A stretch of DNA of 31,010 bases. Source: Amoebophrya sp. AT5.2 (taxonomy: Eukaryota > Sar > Dinophyceae > Syndiniales > Amoebophryaceae). The notes under the pieces were generated by a model, which saw nothing but the letters and a program-made list of their open reading frames with translations, was not told where the DNA came from and ran no database searches. The stretch spans positions 1 to 31,010 of the forward strand of contig RXOD01004037.1 of assembly GCA_005223375.1 (NCBI GenBank), in the 5' to 3' direction. Position numbers and translations under genes: made by a program. Shown in pieces: positions 11,458-20,824 of the stretch. Within the stretch, counting starts at the first letter, position 1, and each line of letters starts with the position of its first letter.

Positions 11458-12212
11458 AAACTCTCCCCCTTCCATCAACATTCATAGTTGTTGAATGACC
11501 TAGATGATCCAGATGATGATCTACAAATCTAACGACACCGGCAGCCGCAGCTGCAGCTCGACGTAGGAAGAAGTACTGTGAAAAATTGTATGTGTACAAC
11601 TACCTGTAGGTTGAAAAAGCACCGCCAGTCTCTACAGTATTTCTGAGCGTGAGCAGAGCCAGTGCTGGGCGAACACAAACTGAAACTTCAAACCAAGAGA
11701 AACAATTTCAAAGGAAGGCGACGCATCGGGAAAAGTATGCCGTTCGAGATGACCTGTTGTGCTGTCAAGCTCGATCATGATCGACCTTCTGCCGTGGACG
11801 ACCAGGACCAAGATAACTTTTTGCTTTCATCACCAAAAGAAAGAGAAACACTGTCACTGACAGCGAACTCAGGATGAAAAAGAAAATCGATCGGAAGAAA
11901 CCGCAACCGTGATGGAAGGATCCTCAAGCTCAACAAGCAGGAAATCGAGATCATGCTCAGGTTCGGATTTGATCAGGAATGTCTTCGTGTACCCGTACTC
12001 CTACCTCGTAAATGAGATCCTCGCTCGCTCGTGTAAGAACATGGAAGGGTAAGCACTAGCAGCCATAAGGAGCTTAGCCTTAGGTTGTGAGAAGCTACAG
12101 GATCATTCAAGAGTGCCCAGCCCCAGTTCATGCCCACTTACACACTTCACAGAAATCCAGACTTAAGTACCAGCGCTGAAGAGAAGCGGAGGCATTTGAA
12201 TGAGTATCAACC
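11458..12212. other. Intergenic region between the methyltransferase-like and DUF1764 genes
   Basis: 755 bp without a supportable gene. It is rich in GATC tetramers, about ten between 11500 and 12110, including a 14-bp perfect palindrome at 11771-11784. The 71-codon frame at 11662-11877 has no recognisable domain and is probably chance. This gap marks the switch from intron-bearing genes on the left to intronless genes on the right. Confidence 0.5.
11771..11784. repeat. 14-bp perfect palindrome TCGATCATGATCGA
   Basis: The sequence equals its own reverse complement over 14 bases and contains the TCATGATC octamer shared with three other gaps. It could bind a dimeric protein. A perfect 14-mer palindrome is uncommon but not extraordinary in 31 kb. 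Confidence 0.6.
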
Positions 12213-13100
12213 ATGACTGGCGCACGCGCAGCCAGAAGTACAAGCATCGGCGGGTTGCTGTCGAAAGTGAGACGGCCACAGGAGCATCTGGCGACAGCGG
12301 CGAGCAGCTCAAGAGGAGGACCCTCTCCATCTCCTTCTTCTGCTAGCAGCTCGAGTATGGCGCTGGCGGGTAAAAAGCCGCAGGCAGCACAGAGGGATAG
12401 ACAACCACAGACAGCAGTGAAAAAGTCCTCAGTGAAAGGTCAAGGGGCTGCGCTGCGCAAATCCGCGCCGGCAAATGACAACGTCGTTACCACTCCTGTG
12501 AAGGTGAACAAAAAAAAGAGGAGGAGATGTGGCACCAGCGCGGCACCAGAAAGGAGCGCGGCTGGGAAAACGAAAGGTGCAGTCGATGCCAGCAAGCCGT
12601 CGAAGCAGTCCCCCGCGACCGCTCCAGTTGTGAAGAACAGCGACATTGACGATCTATTCGCGAGCAGGGCAACTGCCAAGAGGGTGCTCTCCGAAAACGC
12701 ACATAACCCGGACACCAAGTCTAAGTCAGCAGGGGCGCCAGGAGCGACAGCAGGGGGTCCAGGTTCGTCTGCGAACACCAGGAACAGCAAGAAAAGGAAA
12801 AACAAACCGCCACCAAGCATCTCCACAGCAGGCGCGTCCGCTTCCGACTTGTTCGGGCACGAGGCCGAAAAATGGAAGGACGACGGGCTGGGCGGCATTT
12901 ACGACCAGTCTGGGTGGACCAATCGAAAACTTGGCGACAATACCAAGATCTACAAGGCGCACCTAATCGAGGAGCGTGATAAACCCGGCGCGGGAACGAC
13001 GAAGCTGTGTCCCTTCGACTGCGACTGCTGCTTCGGGTTTGGGGAAGATGATATGGAGGGGTTTTTGAAACAAGAAAGCAAAGAAATGAAGGCAGGTTGA
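12213..13100 (+). CDS. DUF1764-family protein with long low-complexity N-terminus
   Basis: A single-exon protein of 295 aa. The first 140 residues are rich in Ser, Ala, Lys and Arg (for example KKKRRRCG) and look disordered and possibly nuclear. Two conserved parts mark the eukaryotic DUF1764 family: SDIDDLFAS at residues 143-151 and a C-terminal module GLGGIYDQSGWTNR (from 225) with KIYKAHL, ending in CPFDCDCCF at 266-274. The clustered cysteines C266, C270, C272 and C273 could bind a metal, but the family's biochemical role is, as far as I know, undefined. A short acidic and basic tail of about 20 residues follows the signature, which usually lies at or near the terminus. Two AATAAA hexamers follow the stop within 40 bases. 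Confidence 0.85.
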   Translation: MTGARAARSTSIGGLLSKVRRPQEHLATAASSSRGGPSPSPSSASSSSMALAGKKPQAAQRDRQPQTAVKKSSVKGQGAALRKSAPANDNVVTTPVKVNKKKRRRCGTSAAPERSAAGKTKGAVDASKPSKQSPATAPVVKNSDIDDLFASRATAKRVLSENAHNPDTKSKSAGAPGATAGGPGSSANTRNSKKRKNKPPPSISTAGASASDLFGHEAEKWKDDGLGGIYDQSGWTNRKLGDNTKIYKAHLIEERDKPGAGTTKLCPFDCDCCFGFGEDDMEGFLKQESKEMKAG

Positions 13101-13566
13101 TGAAGCAGTGGAAGAAAGTGGGCTACGAATAAAAATAAATGCAGTAATGAACACAAATGAAGCGCACGCAGCACAGTCGCCGATGATCTAATCTTTTATT
13201 TTGCATCTGCTATCTTCATCGAAGCCGATGTTCCGACCGTGTCTGCGCAGTTGCCAATTCCATGTCCAGTCGTCTATGACCATTGCTGAGCGTCGATGTT
13301 AAGGACTTTTACGTTATTCCGCGTACTACTTACCCGTCCTCTTACTCGCGCATCTATTTCTATTTGTACAACTGAAGGATCTAGGGCTGCAACTGCCGGT
13401 GCGGTGCCGGAGCAGTTGCCGTTTCGGCTGCTGGATTCGCGTGAAAGTCACAAAATTTAACGAGACCAAAACGGTGCGAAACCTAGACCTACGGTTTTAA
13501 AGTAGATCGGTTCATCGATGTACTCGTTGTAATTCCACCGCCGTTTCCGTTGAAAACGAACAAAAA
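13101..13566. other. Intergenic region upstream of TERT
   Basis: 466 bp. It holds two AATAAA hexamers (13128-13133, 13134-13139), likely 3' signals for the DUF1764 gene. The rest is moderately AT-rich with no recognisable element. The TERT ATG at 13567 is preceded by an A-run (caaaaaATG). Confidence 0.5.
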
Positions 13567-16500
13567 ATGAAGGCTGCCTCGTCTACCTCTACACGACCGG
13601 CTCCGGCTTCCGGCTCGGCCGGCGCGGGACTGGATTCGCGCTTAGTTTCTCTCCCGGACTACGTGAGATTCCAGTGCCGGCTCCCTGACTTCCGAAGAGT
13701 GCGCGACTTCCTCAACCGAGAATTCGGTGACGTCTCCGTCCTGCTGTTGCTGCCGCCGAAGGTGTGGAGCCGGAGGACTCCTGGTCGTACTCGTACCGAT
13801 AAGTCGGTTTCGGATGGTGCGGGGGCTGGGGTAGGCGCCGAAATGAATGCCACTACTTCATCTCGTGGAACTGCAGCGGGGGTACCGATGTCGAATAATC
13901 CCGGTGCCGTCCTCGCTGGGAACGGGAAGCACGAAAAGGGCGTGGCAGGTAAGCCTCCTGCTCCTGGAATAAAGCGAAAAAGGAGCGGTAGCGCGACCCG
14001 CACGGGGCCGGTGCAGCGCATTCCTGATCGGTTCCGATTGCGGTCTCTTGCCGACCCGATTGCCGGCCGCGTCGTGCTTGCGCGCACGGGAAGGCCTTTC
14101 AAGGCCATTCTCAAGGCCATCGGCGACGGCCTGCGAGAAGACAGGAAGCAGAGCGGGCTGCAGGGGCCTGCTCCTCCACCGTGGGGCAAACAAGCAGTAG
14201 TCGGCTCGGGACGCTTGCTGTTCGACGTGGGAAAAGCGCATGAGCAAGTACAGCACGCCGCGGCCACCAGCTCGTCGTCCAGCAACGGCCCAAAATGTGC
14301 GGAGGGCGGGTCTTTCTTCTCGAACACCAGGCACAAGAGCCAGGCGGAGGTACAAAATGAAGAGCCAGGAGTCGGTCTTGATGGTCCTGGTCGCCGCACC
14401 GAGGATGCAGCTGCTCGTGCGGCCCCGTCTGCAGCTGCTTCGTCCTCAACAGGAGGAAAAAGAAGTTGTGACCCGGGCGGTGGGGGTGGAGGCGCCCCCA
14501 AGAATAGTGTAGTTGGAGAAGCACCACCCGCGGCAACTGCGAAGCCGAAGCGGCGGTTTCAGTACGTGTTTCGGCAGCAGTATTTCGAGGCGCAACCGCG
14601 TTGGGCCCGTCTGCTGGACCTTCTCGGCGACCGGCTGTTTTTGCACCTGCTGATGGATTGTCGATTGTTCGCGAAGGAGGTGTTCCCGGGGGCAGGCGGC
14701 GACCAGGACGAGCAGCTGCTTCCGCCCTACCTGCTCCAGATCGCGGGAAAGCCGTTGTCCAAGACCAGTTTATCGAGCGAGCCAGACCGGCCCGCAGGTT
14801 GGAACAACGCGAAAGCAGTCCTCGGCGAGCTCAACCGGCGCGGGCGCCTTTTTTCTCCCTCCACTGCTCCGCCTCCGCTTTCGAACGCGGAGAAGAAAAA
14901 GAAGGGCCGCGGTAACGGTAAGGAGTCGAGGTTAGCGCGCAATCGCCGGCGACTGAGAGAGGTAAGGAAAAAAAAGCGGCAAAAATCTTCAGGAGCGCTG
15001 GGTGGGAGAGCAAGAGCAGCTGCACCCGCTGCGGTTCCCGTGCCGTGTCCACCTCCGCCGACCGGCGTTGGCAAGAAACAAACTGGACCGCCCTCAATGG
15101 CCGCACACGGCCCTTCGCTGCCCCCTGTAGTCGCCTGGCTCGAGGGCTCCGCTACGTTTTTCAGCAGTATAGCACAGCATTTGGGACTCTACAGCTCAAA
15201 GTCATCAAAGACGACGAGGAATAAAGCCAAAGTCACGTCGACGTCGTCGTCATCACCAGGACCAGCAGCTGAGACCGATTTACATTTACACGACTTGATC
15301 GCAGCGCGGCTTGAAATGTGTTGTCCGCGGCGCATTCACGCGCCCCAACCTCAAGCCACAGGCCATAACAGCGCTTCGGAGCAGTACGACAAGATTCTTG
15401 ACAACCTCAATGAGCTGCCGGCGACGTCGTTTGCGCTACCGCATTCGTGTGTGGTGCAATTTCTCTGCTTGGTGCTGACTCTCATAGTAGACGCAGCGCT
15501 CCATTACCATAGACATCTACTACCGAAAGAACCGACAGATACCACCGCTCCTGGCTGTGCGTTGTCGAGGACGAAGTCTGGGCTCACGACGACGAGGGAC
15601 CACCTGCGGAAAGCGTTGTTGCAGAAAGCGTCAAACTTTCTCGCGTTGCTCCGGGGCGAGTCCTTTTTGCTTCTGGAAAGCGGCACAGGTTCCTTCGCGG
15701 GATCAAGTGTCCTGGGGAGGCGCACGCCGCTGTTGCACAGGGTGCGACTTCGGAGTTTGAAACGCCTTCAAGCCGTGGAGGGTGCGCCTCCGTGTTTCGA
15801 AGGTGACGTAGACTACGGCCCTGCGCGTAAAAAGTGCAGATCGGCTGAACGTGAACATGGTCTCCCAGCCTGTGGTGGCGGTCGGGAACAACACGAACAG
15901 AAACCGGAAGCGCGAAAGCGTAGAGGGAAAAGACGCCGACCAGGAAAACGGGCGAGGAACCAAACGGCGGCGGTCGAAGTAGACGGCACAATTATAAACG
16001 TAAAAACGTCGGCCAACCAGGTCCTGAACGTCTTCAACATATTGAGCCCCAGCGCGGCCGAAGACAATCACAAAGAGCAAGAGCCTCCAGCAGGAGAGCC
16101 GACGTATAAGGACGTTGAGAGGAGCCGCGTTGTGGAGGAAAAAAAATTGGAGTTCGAGCGAGATCGTGAGGATGTTCGTGCGCGGCACTGCAATTCCGGC
16201 GATGACCGGGACCGCGATCGCGGCGATCCCTCGATAGTGCGAAGCAGAACCAAGATCAGCTTGAATCCACCGCCGGAACAAGAAGTAGCTCCAATTCATC
16301 CGCAGACAACGGCTTCGCAGGAGGTGGAGATGCGTGAGGAGACAGTGTCTTTAACAGATTCAAGCGAGGTCGAGGAAATCGGTGAGGGCATGGACCACGG
16401 GGACCAAGCGGGCCAGCCGGGCGTTCCGGACACCTCGGTCGAGGCTGCAGAGGCAGATGGAGTGGTTTCTGGTGGGGCTAGTAGTTGTCGACGCCGCAGG

Positions 16501-19500
16501 CGCAGGCACCGGAACAAGCGGAATCGCGGAAACAGATGTCGTGGTCCTAGGTCATCAGCAGCAAAAGCAAAACCAAGAGCTGAAGCACAAGATGACGACG
16601 TCGAGGGCGAGGCGCTCCGAGATCCATCAGTTCCTGCTGGTTGTGGTTATTCGAGTTGTAAAGACGATCTTGCGGCGGTGAGTGCAGGTCCGCCCGCGCT
16701 CGGTCCGAAAATAATCAAAAAGAAGCCCCCGCCGCCCGTCCGAGGACAGCAGCAACAAGAGCCGCCGCACCTCCACACCGCGGCGCACCGGACGAGGAAT
16801 ATTACCTTCGAAGCGCCAAGTTCTTTTCCGCCACGCGCAGCGAAAAGAATGACGCACAACCAGCAGAAAGCCGCTGTCGAGGCAGCTCTCGCAAATTGGC
16901 TGTCTTGCTCGCTGAGTGACTTCGTGGCACCTCTGGTCCAGAAGCACTTCGTGCTGAAGTACGGCGAGGCGACCAGCAAGATTCCGCTGTACTACAGGAA
17001 GGAAGATTGGGCCCTCCTGGAGAGAGCGGCGGAGCGCAACTACCTGAAACAACACATGGCTCGCCAAGGGGAGTCAGAACTTGTTGACGTTGTTGCGCGA
17101 ACGCTGCGCAGGCCTAAGGCGGGGACTACGCGGCAGGCAGAAGAAGTGGCGGAACGTGCAGGCGGCGAGGAGCCGACATTTTCGGCGTCGAAGACGTCCC
17201 TGCCCCCGTCGCGAAGTAATAGGAAAAGGGCGCGTTGGCGTCGGGCGGGGAATAACCAGGAGAGCAGTGGCACTCGAAATGTAGCAAACCTGAGCACCGC
17301 TAGAGAAGATGTTGAAACACGTGCTGCTCCGCCCGTGGCTGCAGTGCTGTCAGTTGCTGCTGGGTTCGTTATGCCGATTGCTGAGCAAAAATCTGCCAAT
17401 GCGAATGCCGTCGCAGCTCCTCCTCCAGCGGCTCCTGTTCCGGTTGAAGACAAATTCTTGCGAGGCTTCAAATTCGACATGCGTCAACGCCTCGCGAACA
17501 TTCGAGACCCGGGGGCGGAGCCAGAGACAACAGCAAAGCATCAAGGAGTCACGACTGCTGCAGCCGCATCGAACAGTGCGAGAGCGCCCACCGCCGTCCC
17601 AGCGCGAGCAATTGGGTCGTTAGCATCCGCTGCTACAGCAACAGTCACACGTGCACGAGTGCAAGGCCCCATGTTGATGGAGCAGCAGCAGGCCCAGGCG
17701 GCCGATGCCAATCGCATCTTTCCCGAGAAGCGAAAGCGTCGCGCGGGAGCGGATTCGCTTAATAACACGGACCAGAACGACCACGACGTCGCGGGAGGTG
17801 TTCGACGAAAACAGGTTCGTCTTCGTAAAGCTGCTGCTACAGTTTCTTCTTCAAGAAGCTTGGAGAAGGGAAAGCGCGAAGCAAACAATCCGCGGAATTG
17901 TGCGGCCACTTCATCTAATTCTAAAGATTTTCCCAGTCTCAAATGGACGCCGAAGGGCAGCAACGGGTTGCGGCCTATCGTCGACATGCGAAAGCGAGAT
18001 AAGCAGCTGCCCAATCTGACGCACTCCCTGACGGCGCTGAAAGCGGCAGCCATGAGGAAGGAGGGCGCTTTCGGAGTCTCCATCTTCAATCGGTTTCAGA
18101 TAGGTCCGAGGATTATGCAGCAGGTGCGGGCTTTCAAGGAGCAGAGGAGAGCGTCGCTGGTGACTTGGCTTCTGAGCATGCGGAAGGGGCGTGGAAGGGA
18201 CGCCAAAATCTCCAAGGACAAGGACGATAGTCCATCAGCTGGTCGTGTGCAAGAAAACGGACGCGGGCAAAATGAGAAACACGGTCCACGTCTACGACCA
18301 TCCTCTCGCACCTTGTTCGCTACAACAACCGATCAGGATCCGCCGCGCGCGGCGGTAAGTTTTGCGGTCGCAGACCTGCCGAAGTGCTACGAGAGGCTGT
18401 CCCGCGAGGAGGTGGTCGACGCGGTAAAGGGACTAGGGATCCCCGATAAAACGGAGACCGGGTTCCCGCTTTGCGCGGCGGTCGGGAACCAGCGGGAAGT
18501 GTTGAACGCTGGCGTGATGCAAGGAGCTAGGCGGAAGCCATTCGCGTTCGGGGAGCCGGCCGCTGTGGCTGATCATCTTCGTAGCACCACCACGGGACCA
18601 CGAGTGCGGGAGCGGGTTTGTGCTGGACGCGAAACAAGAAGTCTTCGGGCAGGTTTGTCTGCGGGCCGCTGCCGCAACGAACGCGAACGCGAACCGCAAC
18701 TGGTCGTGCCGCACGGCCCGCGGCGGCATGTCGAGCGGGGCCACGTTTTCTGGTCGGTAAAAGCCTGCCTTGACGATCACGCTGTTTACCTGCGAAGACA
18801 CCAGCTGCTCCTGCGCTCCAAAACGGGCATTGCGCAGGGCGCAAAGGCGAGTCCGCTTCTGTGCGCACTCACACTGGGGGCGAAGGATAGACAGCTCGCT
18901 GAGCTACAGGAGCGGGAAGGACATGGGAAGCGAGCAGTGGAAGTGGCGCAGAGTGCTGTTGAAATGCAAGCTGATCCCGCGCGGAAGCGGCGTCGAGTAG
19001 AGGTAGACCACATGGAGCAAGATCAACATCAGCACCAAAATCAGCCTTTGCATCCGCAGCAGCCCAACGGATCCAACAAGATTAAGGAAGAAGCTTCGTG
19101 TGGTGAACCTGAAGAAAGGATCACGACGACGGCTCGTCTTGTGGACGACTTCTTCCATCTTGGGGTGGAGCCTGCGGCCTCCGTCTTCGCAAAATGGGAA
19201 AAGACCTTCGGCGTCCTGCACAAGAAGCAGAGTTTGAGCCAGTCTTCGAAACCAGTCGAGCGTCGAAAGGGCATCATCTGGGCCGGCATCCGGTTTCAGC
19301 CAGAGTTTCTTACTTGTACTTCTATGATGAACAAGACGGGGTCCGGGGCGGGGCCATCTCCATCAACAGGCAGCCCGCGCGAAAAATGGCGGAGGCGTGG
19401 TTCAGAAGTCCTTCCCGGTCTCCGTTTCGTGAACTTGTCGATCGTTGTGCGGAAACCGCCCCTCATGGTTCCGAAAAAGGATGTCCGCATTAAATCGAAA

Positions 19501-19854
19501 ATAGCGGGAAACCAGAGAACTTCTGGGGCAGCGAAGAAAGTGCTCGGGGACGCGTGCGTGCGGCTGCTGTTGAAACATTACCTGAGCCGGAACACTGGGG
19601 TTCTGTCGCGGGAACTGAACGCGCCCGCGAGCGTCGAGAAGTACTTGCTTGTCCTGTTGAAGGCGGTGGCGACGCGATTGAAGCACAGTAGGCGGCGGCT
19701 GTGCAAGAACTGGGGGATCCGGGTGGGTTCCGAGCAAATGAAAGAAATCTGGGAGCGGAGGATTCTGCTCTGCGTGAGACTGGCATGCCAGAACGAGGGC
19801 CAAGGAGCAAGGTTCCAGGAGGTGGCAAAAAAACTAAAGGTGAATTTCGACTAG
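13567..19854 (+). CDS. TERT: Telomerase reverse transcriptase, expanded to 2095 aa, single exon
   Basis: TERT copies the telomerase RNA template onto chromosome ends in the nucleus. An N-terminal TEN-like part carries LLGDRLFLHLLMDCRLF at about 353-369 and YLLQIAGKPL near 388-397, matching human GDDVLVHLLARCALF and YQVCGPPL. A weaker RNA-binding block lies at 625-720 (VVQFLCLVLTLIVDAAL, then KASNFLALLRGESFLLLE). T motif about 1107-1150 with LYYRKEDW; motifs 1/2 WTPKGSNGLRPIVDM (K1463, R1469); motif A FAVADLPKCYERL (D1603); motif B' GIAQGAKASPLLC (1755-1767); motif C LVDDFFHL (D1860, D1861); motif D FGVLHKKQSL; motif E IIWAGIRF (W1905); then the C-terminal extension. All three catalytic aspartates are present. 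Length is about twice human (1132 aa); Plasmodium TERT is also giant. Basic low-complexity insertions lie at about 400-610, 730-1095, 1165-1455 and 1780-1850. I see no splice-disrupted motif, so it reads as one exon. Confidence 0.92.
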   Translation: MKAASSTSTRPAPASGSAGAGLDSRLVSLPDYVRFQCRLPDFRRVRDFLNREFGDVSVLLLLPPKVWSRRTPGRTRTDKSVSDGAGAGVGAEMNATTSSRGTAAGVPMSNNPGAVLAGNGKHEKGVAGKPPAPGIKRKRSGSATRTGPVQRIPDRFRLRSLADPIAGRVVLARTGRPFKAILKAIGDGLREDRKQSGLQGPAPPPWGKQAVVGSGRLLFDVGKAHEQVQHAAATSSSSSNGPKCAEGGSFFSNTRHKSQAEVQNEEPGVGLDGPGRRTEDAAARAAPSAAASSSTGGKRSCDPGGGGGGAPKNSVVGEAPPAATAKPKRRFQYVFRQQYFEAQPRWARLLDLLGDRLFLHLLMDCRLFAKEVFPGAGGDQDEQLLPPYLLQIAGKPLSKTSLSSEPDRPAGWNNAKAVLGELNRRGRLFSPSTAPPPLSNAEKKKKGRGNGKESRLARNRRRLREVRKKKRQKSSGALGGRARAAAPAAVPVPCPPPPTGVGKKQTGPPSMAAHGPSLPPVVAWLEGSATFFSSIAQHLGLYSSKSSKTTRNKAKVTSTSSSSPGPAAETDLHLHDLIAARLEMCCPRRIHAPQPQATGHNSASEQYDKILDNLNELPATSFALPHSCVVQFLCLVLTLIVDAALHYHRHLLPKEPTDTTAPGCALSRTKSGLTTTRDHLRKALLQKASNFLALLRGESFLLLESGTGSFAGSSVLGRRTPLLHRVRLRSLKRLQAVEGAPPCFEGDVDYGPARKKCRSAEREHGLPACGGGREQHEQKPEARKRRGKRRRPGKRARNQTAAVEVDGTIINVKTSANQVLNVFNILSPSAAEDNHKEQEPPAGEPTYKDVERSRVVEEKKLEFERDREDVRARHCNSGDDRDRDRGDPSIVRSRTKISLNPPPEQEVAPIHPQTTASQEVEMREETVSLTDSSEVEEIGEGMDHGDQAGQPGVPDTSVEAAEADGVVSGGASSCRRRRRRHRNKRNRGNRCRGPRSSAAKAKPRAEAQDDDVEGEALRDPSVPAGCGYSSCKDDLAAVSAGPPALGPKIIKKKPPPPVRGQQQQEPPHLHTAAHRTRNITFEAPSSFPPRAAKRMTHNQQKAAVEAALANWLSCSLSDFVAPLVQKHFVLKYGEATSKIPLYYRKEDWALLERAAERNYLKQHMARQGESELVDVVARTLRRPKAGTTRQAEEVAERAGGEEPTFSASKTSLPPSRSNRKRARWRRAGNNQESSGTRNVANLSTAREDVETRAAPPVAAVLSVAAGFVMPIAEQKSANANAVAAPPPAAPVPVEDKFLRGFKFDMRQRLANIRDPGAEPETTAKHQGVTTAAAASNSARAPTAVPARAIGSLASAATATVTRARVQGPMLMEQQQAQAADANRIFPEKRKRRAGADSLNNTDQNDHDVAGGVRRKQVRLRKAAATVSSSRSLEKGKREANNPRNCAATSSNSKDFPSLKWTPKGSNGLRPIVDMRKRDKQLPNLTHSLTALKAAAMRKEGAFGVSIFNRFQIGPRIMQQVRAFKEQRRASLVTWLLSMRKGRGRDAKISKDKDDSPSAGRVQENGRGQNEKHGPRLRPSSRTLFATTTDQDPPRAAVSFAVADLPKCYERLSREEVVDAVKGLGIPDKTETGFPLCAAVGNQREVLNAGVMQGARRKPFAFGEPAAVADHLRSTTTGPRVRERVCAGRETRSLRAGLSAGRCRNEREREPQLVVPHGPRRHVERGHVFWSVKACLDDHAVYLRRHQLLLRSKTGIAQGAKASPLLCALTLGAKDRQLAELQEREGHGKRAVEVAQSAVEMQADPARKRRRVEVDHMEQDQHQHQNQPLHPQQPNGSNKIKEEASCGEPEERITTTARLVDDFFHLGVEPAASVFAKWEKTFGVLHKKQSLSQSSKPVERRKGIIWAGIRFQPEFLTCTSMMNKTGSGAGPSPSTGSPREKWRRRGSEVLPGLRFVNLSIVVRKPPLMVPKKDVRIKSKIAGNQRTSGAAKKVLGDACVRLLLKHYLSRNTGVLSRELNAPASVEKYLLVLLKAVATRLKHSRRRLCKNWGIRVGSEQMKEIWERRILLCVRLACQNEGQGARFQEVAKKLKVNFD

Positions 19855-20824
19855 TATTCGCGACGGCCGCAAGTCTAAGTGCCAGTCAAAGCACCGCGCA
19901 CCACGGTAGTAGTGGTAGTTGTTCGCGCGGCTTCGTATTCCTTTTTGTCATGATCGTCAACGGCATTGCTCGTGCGCCTTTCATCATCACAGACCAGGAA
20001 GGCGAAGGTGGTTGAATACATCAAGGAGGTTCAACTACGACGAGTATTTCAATGCCAGTGGTTCTAGCTCTACTTTGACCTTGACGCAACAGCGCAATAA
20101 GGCTTTTTACTTATCAGCTTTTGTTTTCGGCTGTTGAACGTACGGCAACGCTCATCCGCAAAAGAAGTCCCGAGAATCAGATCGATGTCTCCGAACAAAC
20201 GCGCATCGACAAGGAAACTCGACGTCGACAATTTTTTCTGTCCACCAGCGTGTCGTGTAAATGCATTGAGATTGACCACTAAATTTCGTAGGTATAGTTG
20301 ACGTTAAAGCTGAGTTCGAGTTGTCGCAGGATCATAAAACTGCGTCGTGGAGCTCTAAGCCTAAAGTCCTGATTTTTTCGCAAATCAATTGAGAGGGCAC
20401 ATCACACAACGCCAAGAAGATCAAGAGCCAGAGCGGCACCTCCTTAATTTCCTCGCCAGTTGACGATGTAGTTGTAGTCTTTGACGCGCTGGCTGCCAGA
20501 GCATCGTTTAAATGGAAGAGTTCGACAAAACAGAGTCATTTGGCCGCGGCGTGAGCGCACAAAAAAAATAAAAAATACGATGAGGACAAACGAAGCAGTG
20601 TCTTGTTTGATTTTGTACGTACATTTCAACAACTCGTCACCTCCACCAGGTGGTAGTCTTGCACCAGGTATCGTATACATAGTCACCGCGTCACTTTCAT
20701 TGGGTTTTCGTCAAAATTTCACGAATTGACTTCTGGTACTAGAGACCTGGTTCTTCTGCTTCTGATTGAGTCTCAGAGTCCAGCATGACCTGATTGAGCT
20801 TTATATTCACTGGACACGTACGCC
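19855..20824. other. Intergenic region between TERT and the 1690-aa gene
   Basis: 970 bp with no supportable gene. Small open frames (19919-20137, 20481-20729, 20766-21134) have no recognisable content; the last overlaps the next gene out of frame. A TCATGATC octamer lies at 19948-19955. There is no AATAAA close behind the TERT stop, only AATAAG near 20095. I see no RNA gene here; a telomerase RNA cannot be judged without a known template. Confidence 0.5.

Noticed and set aside
13659..14501. 280-codon open frame on the minus strand
   Set aside because: Antisense to the TERT N-terminus. Pro/Ser-rich composition is expected from the GC-rich complementary strand.
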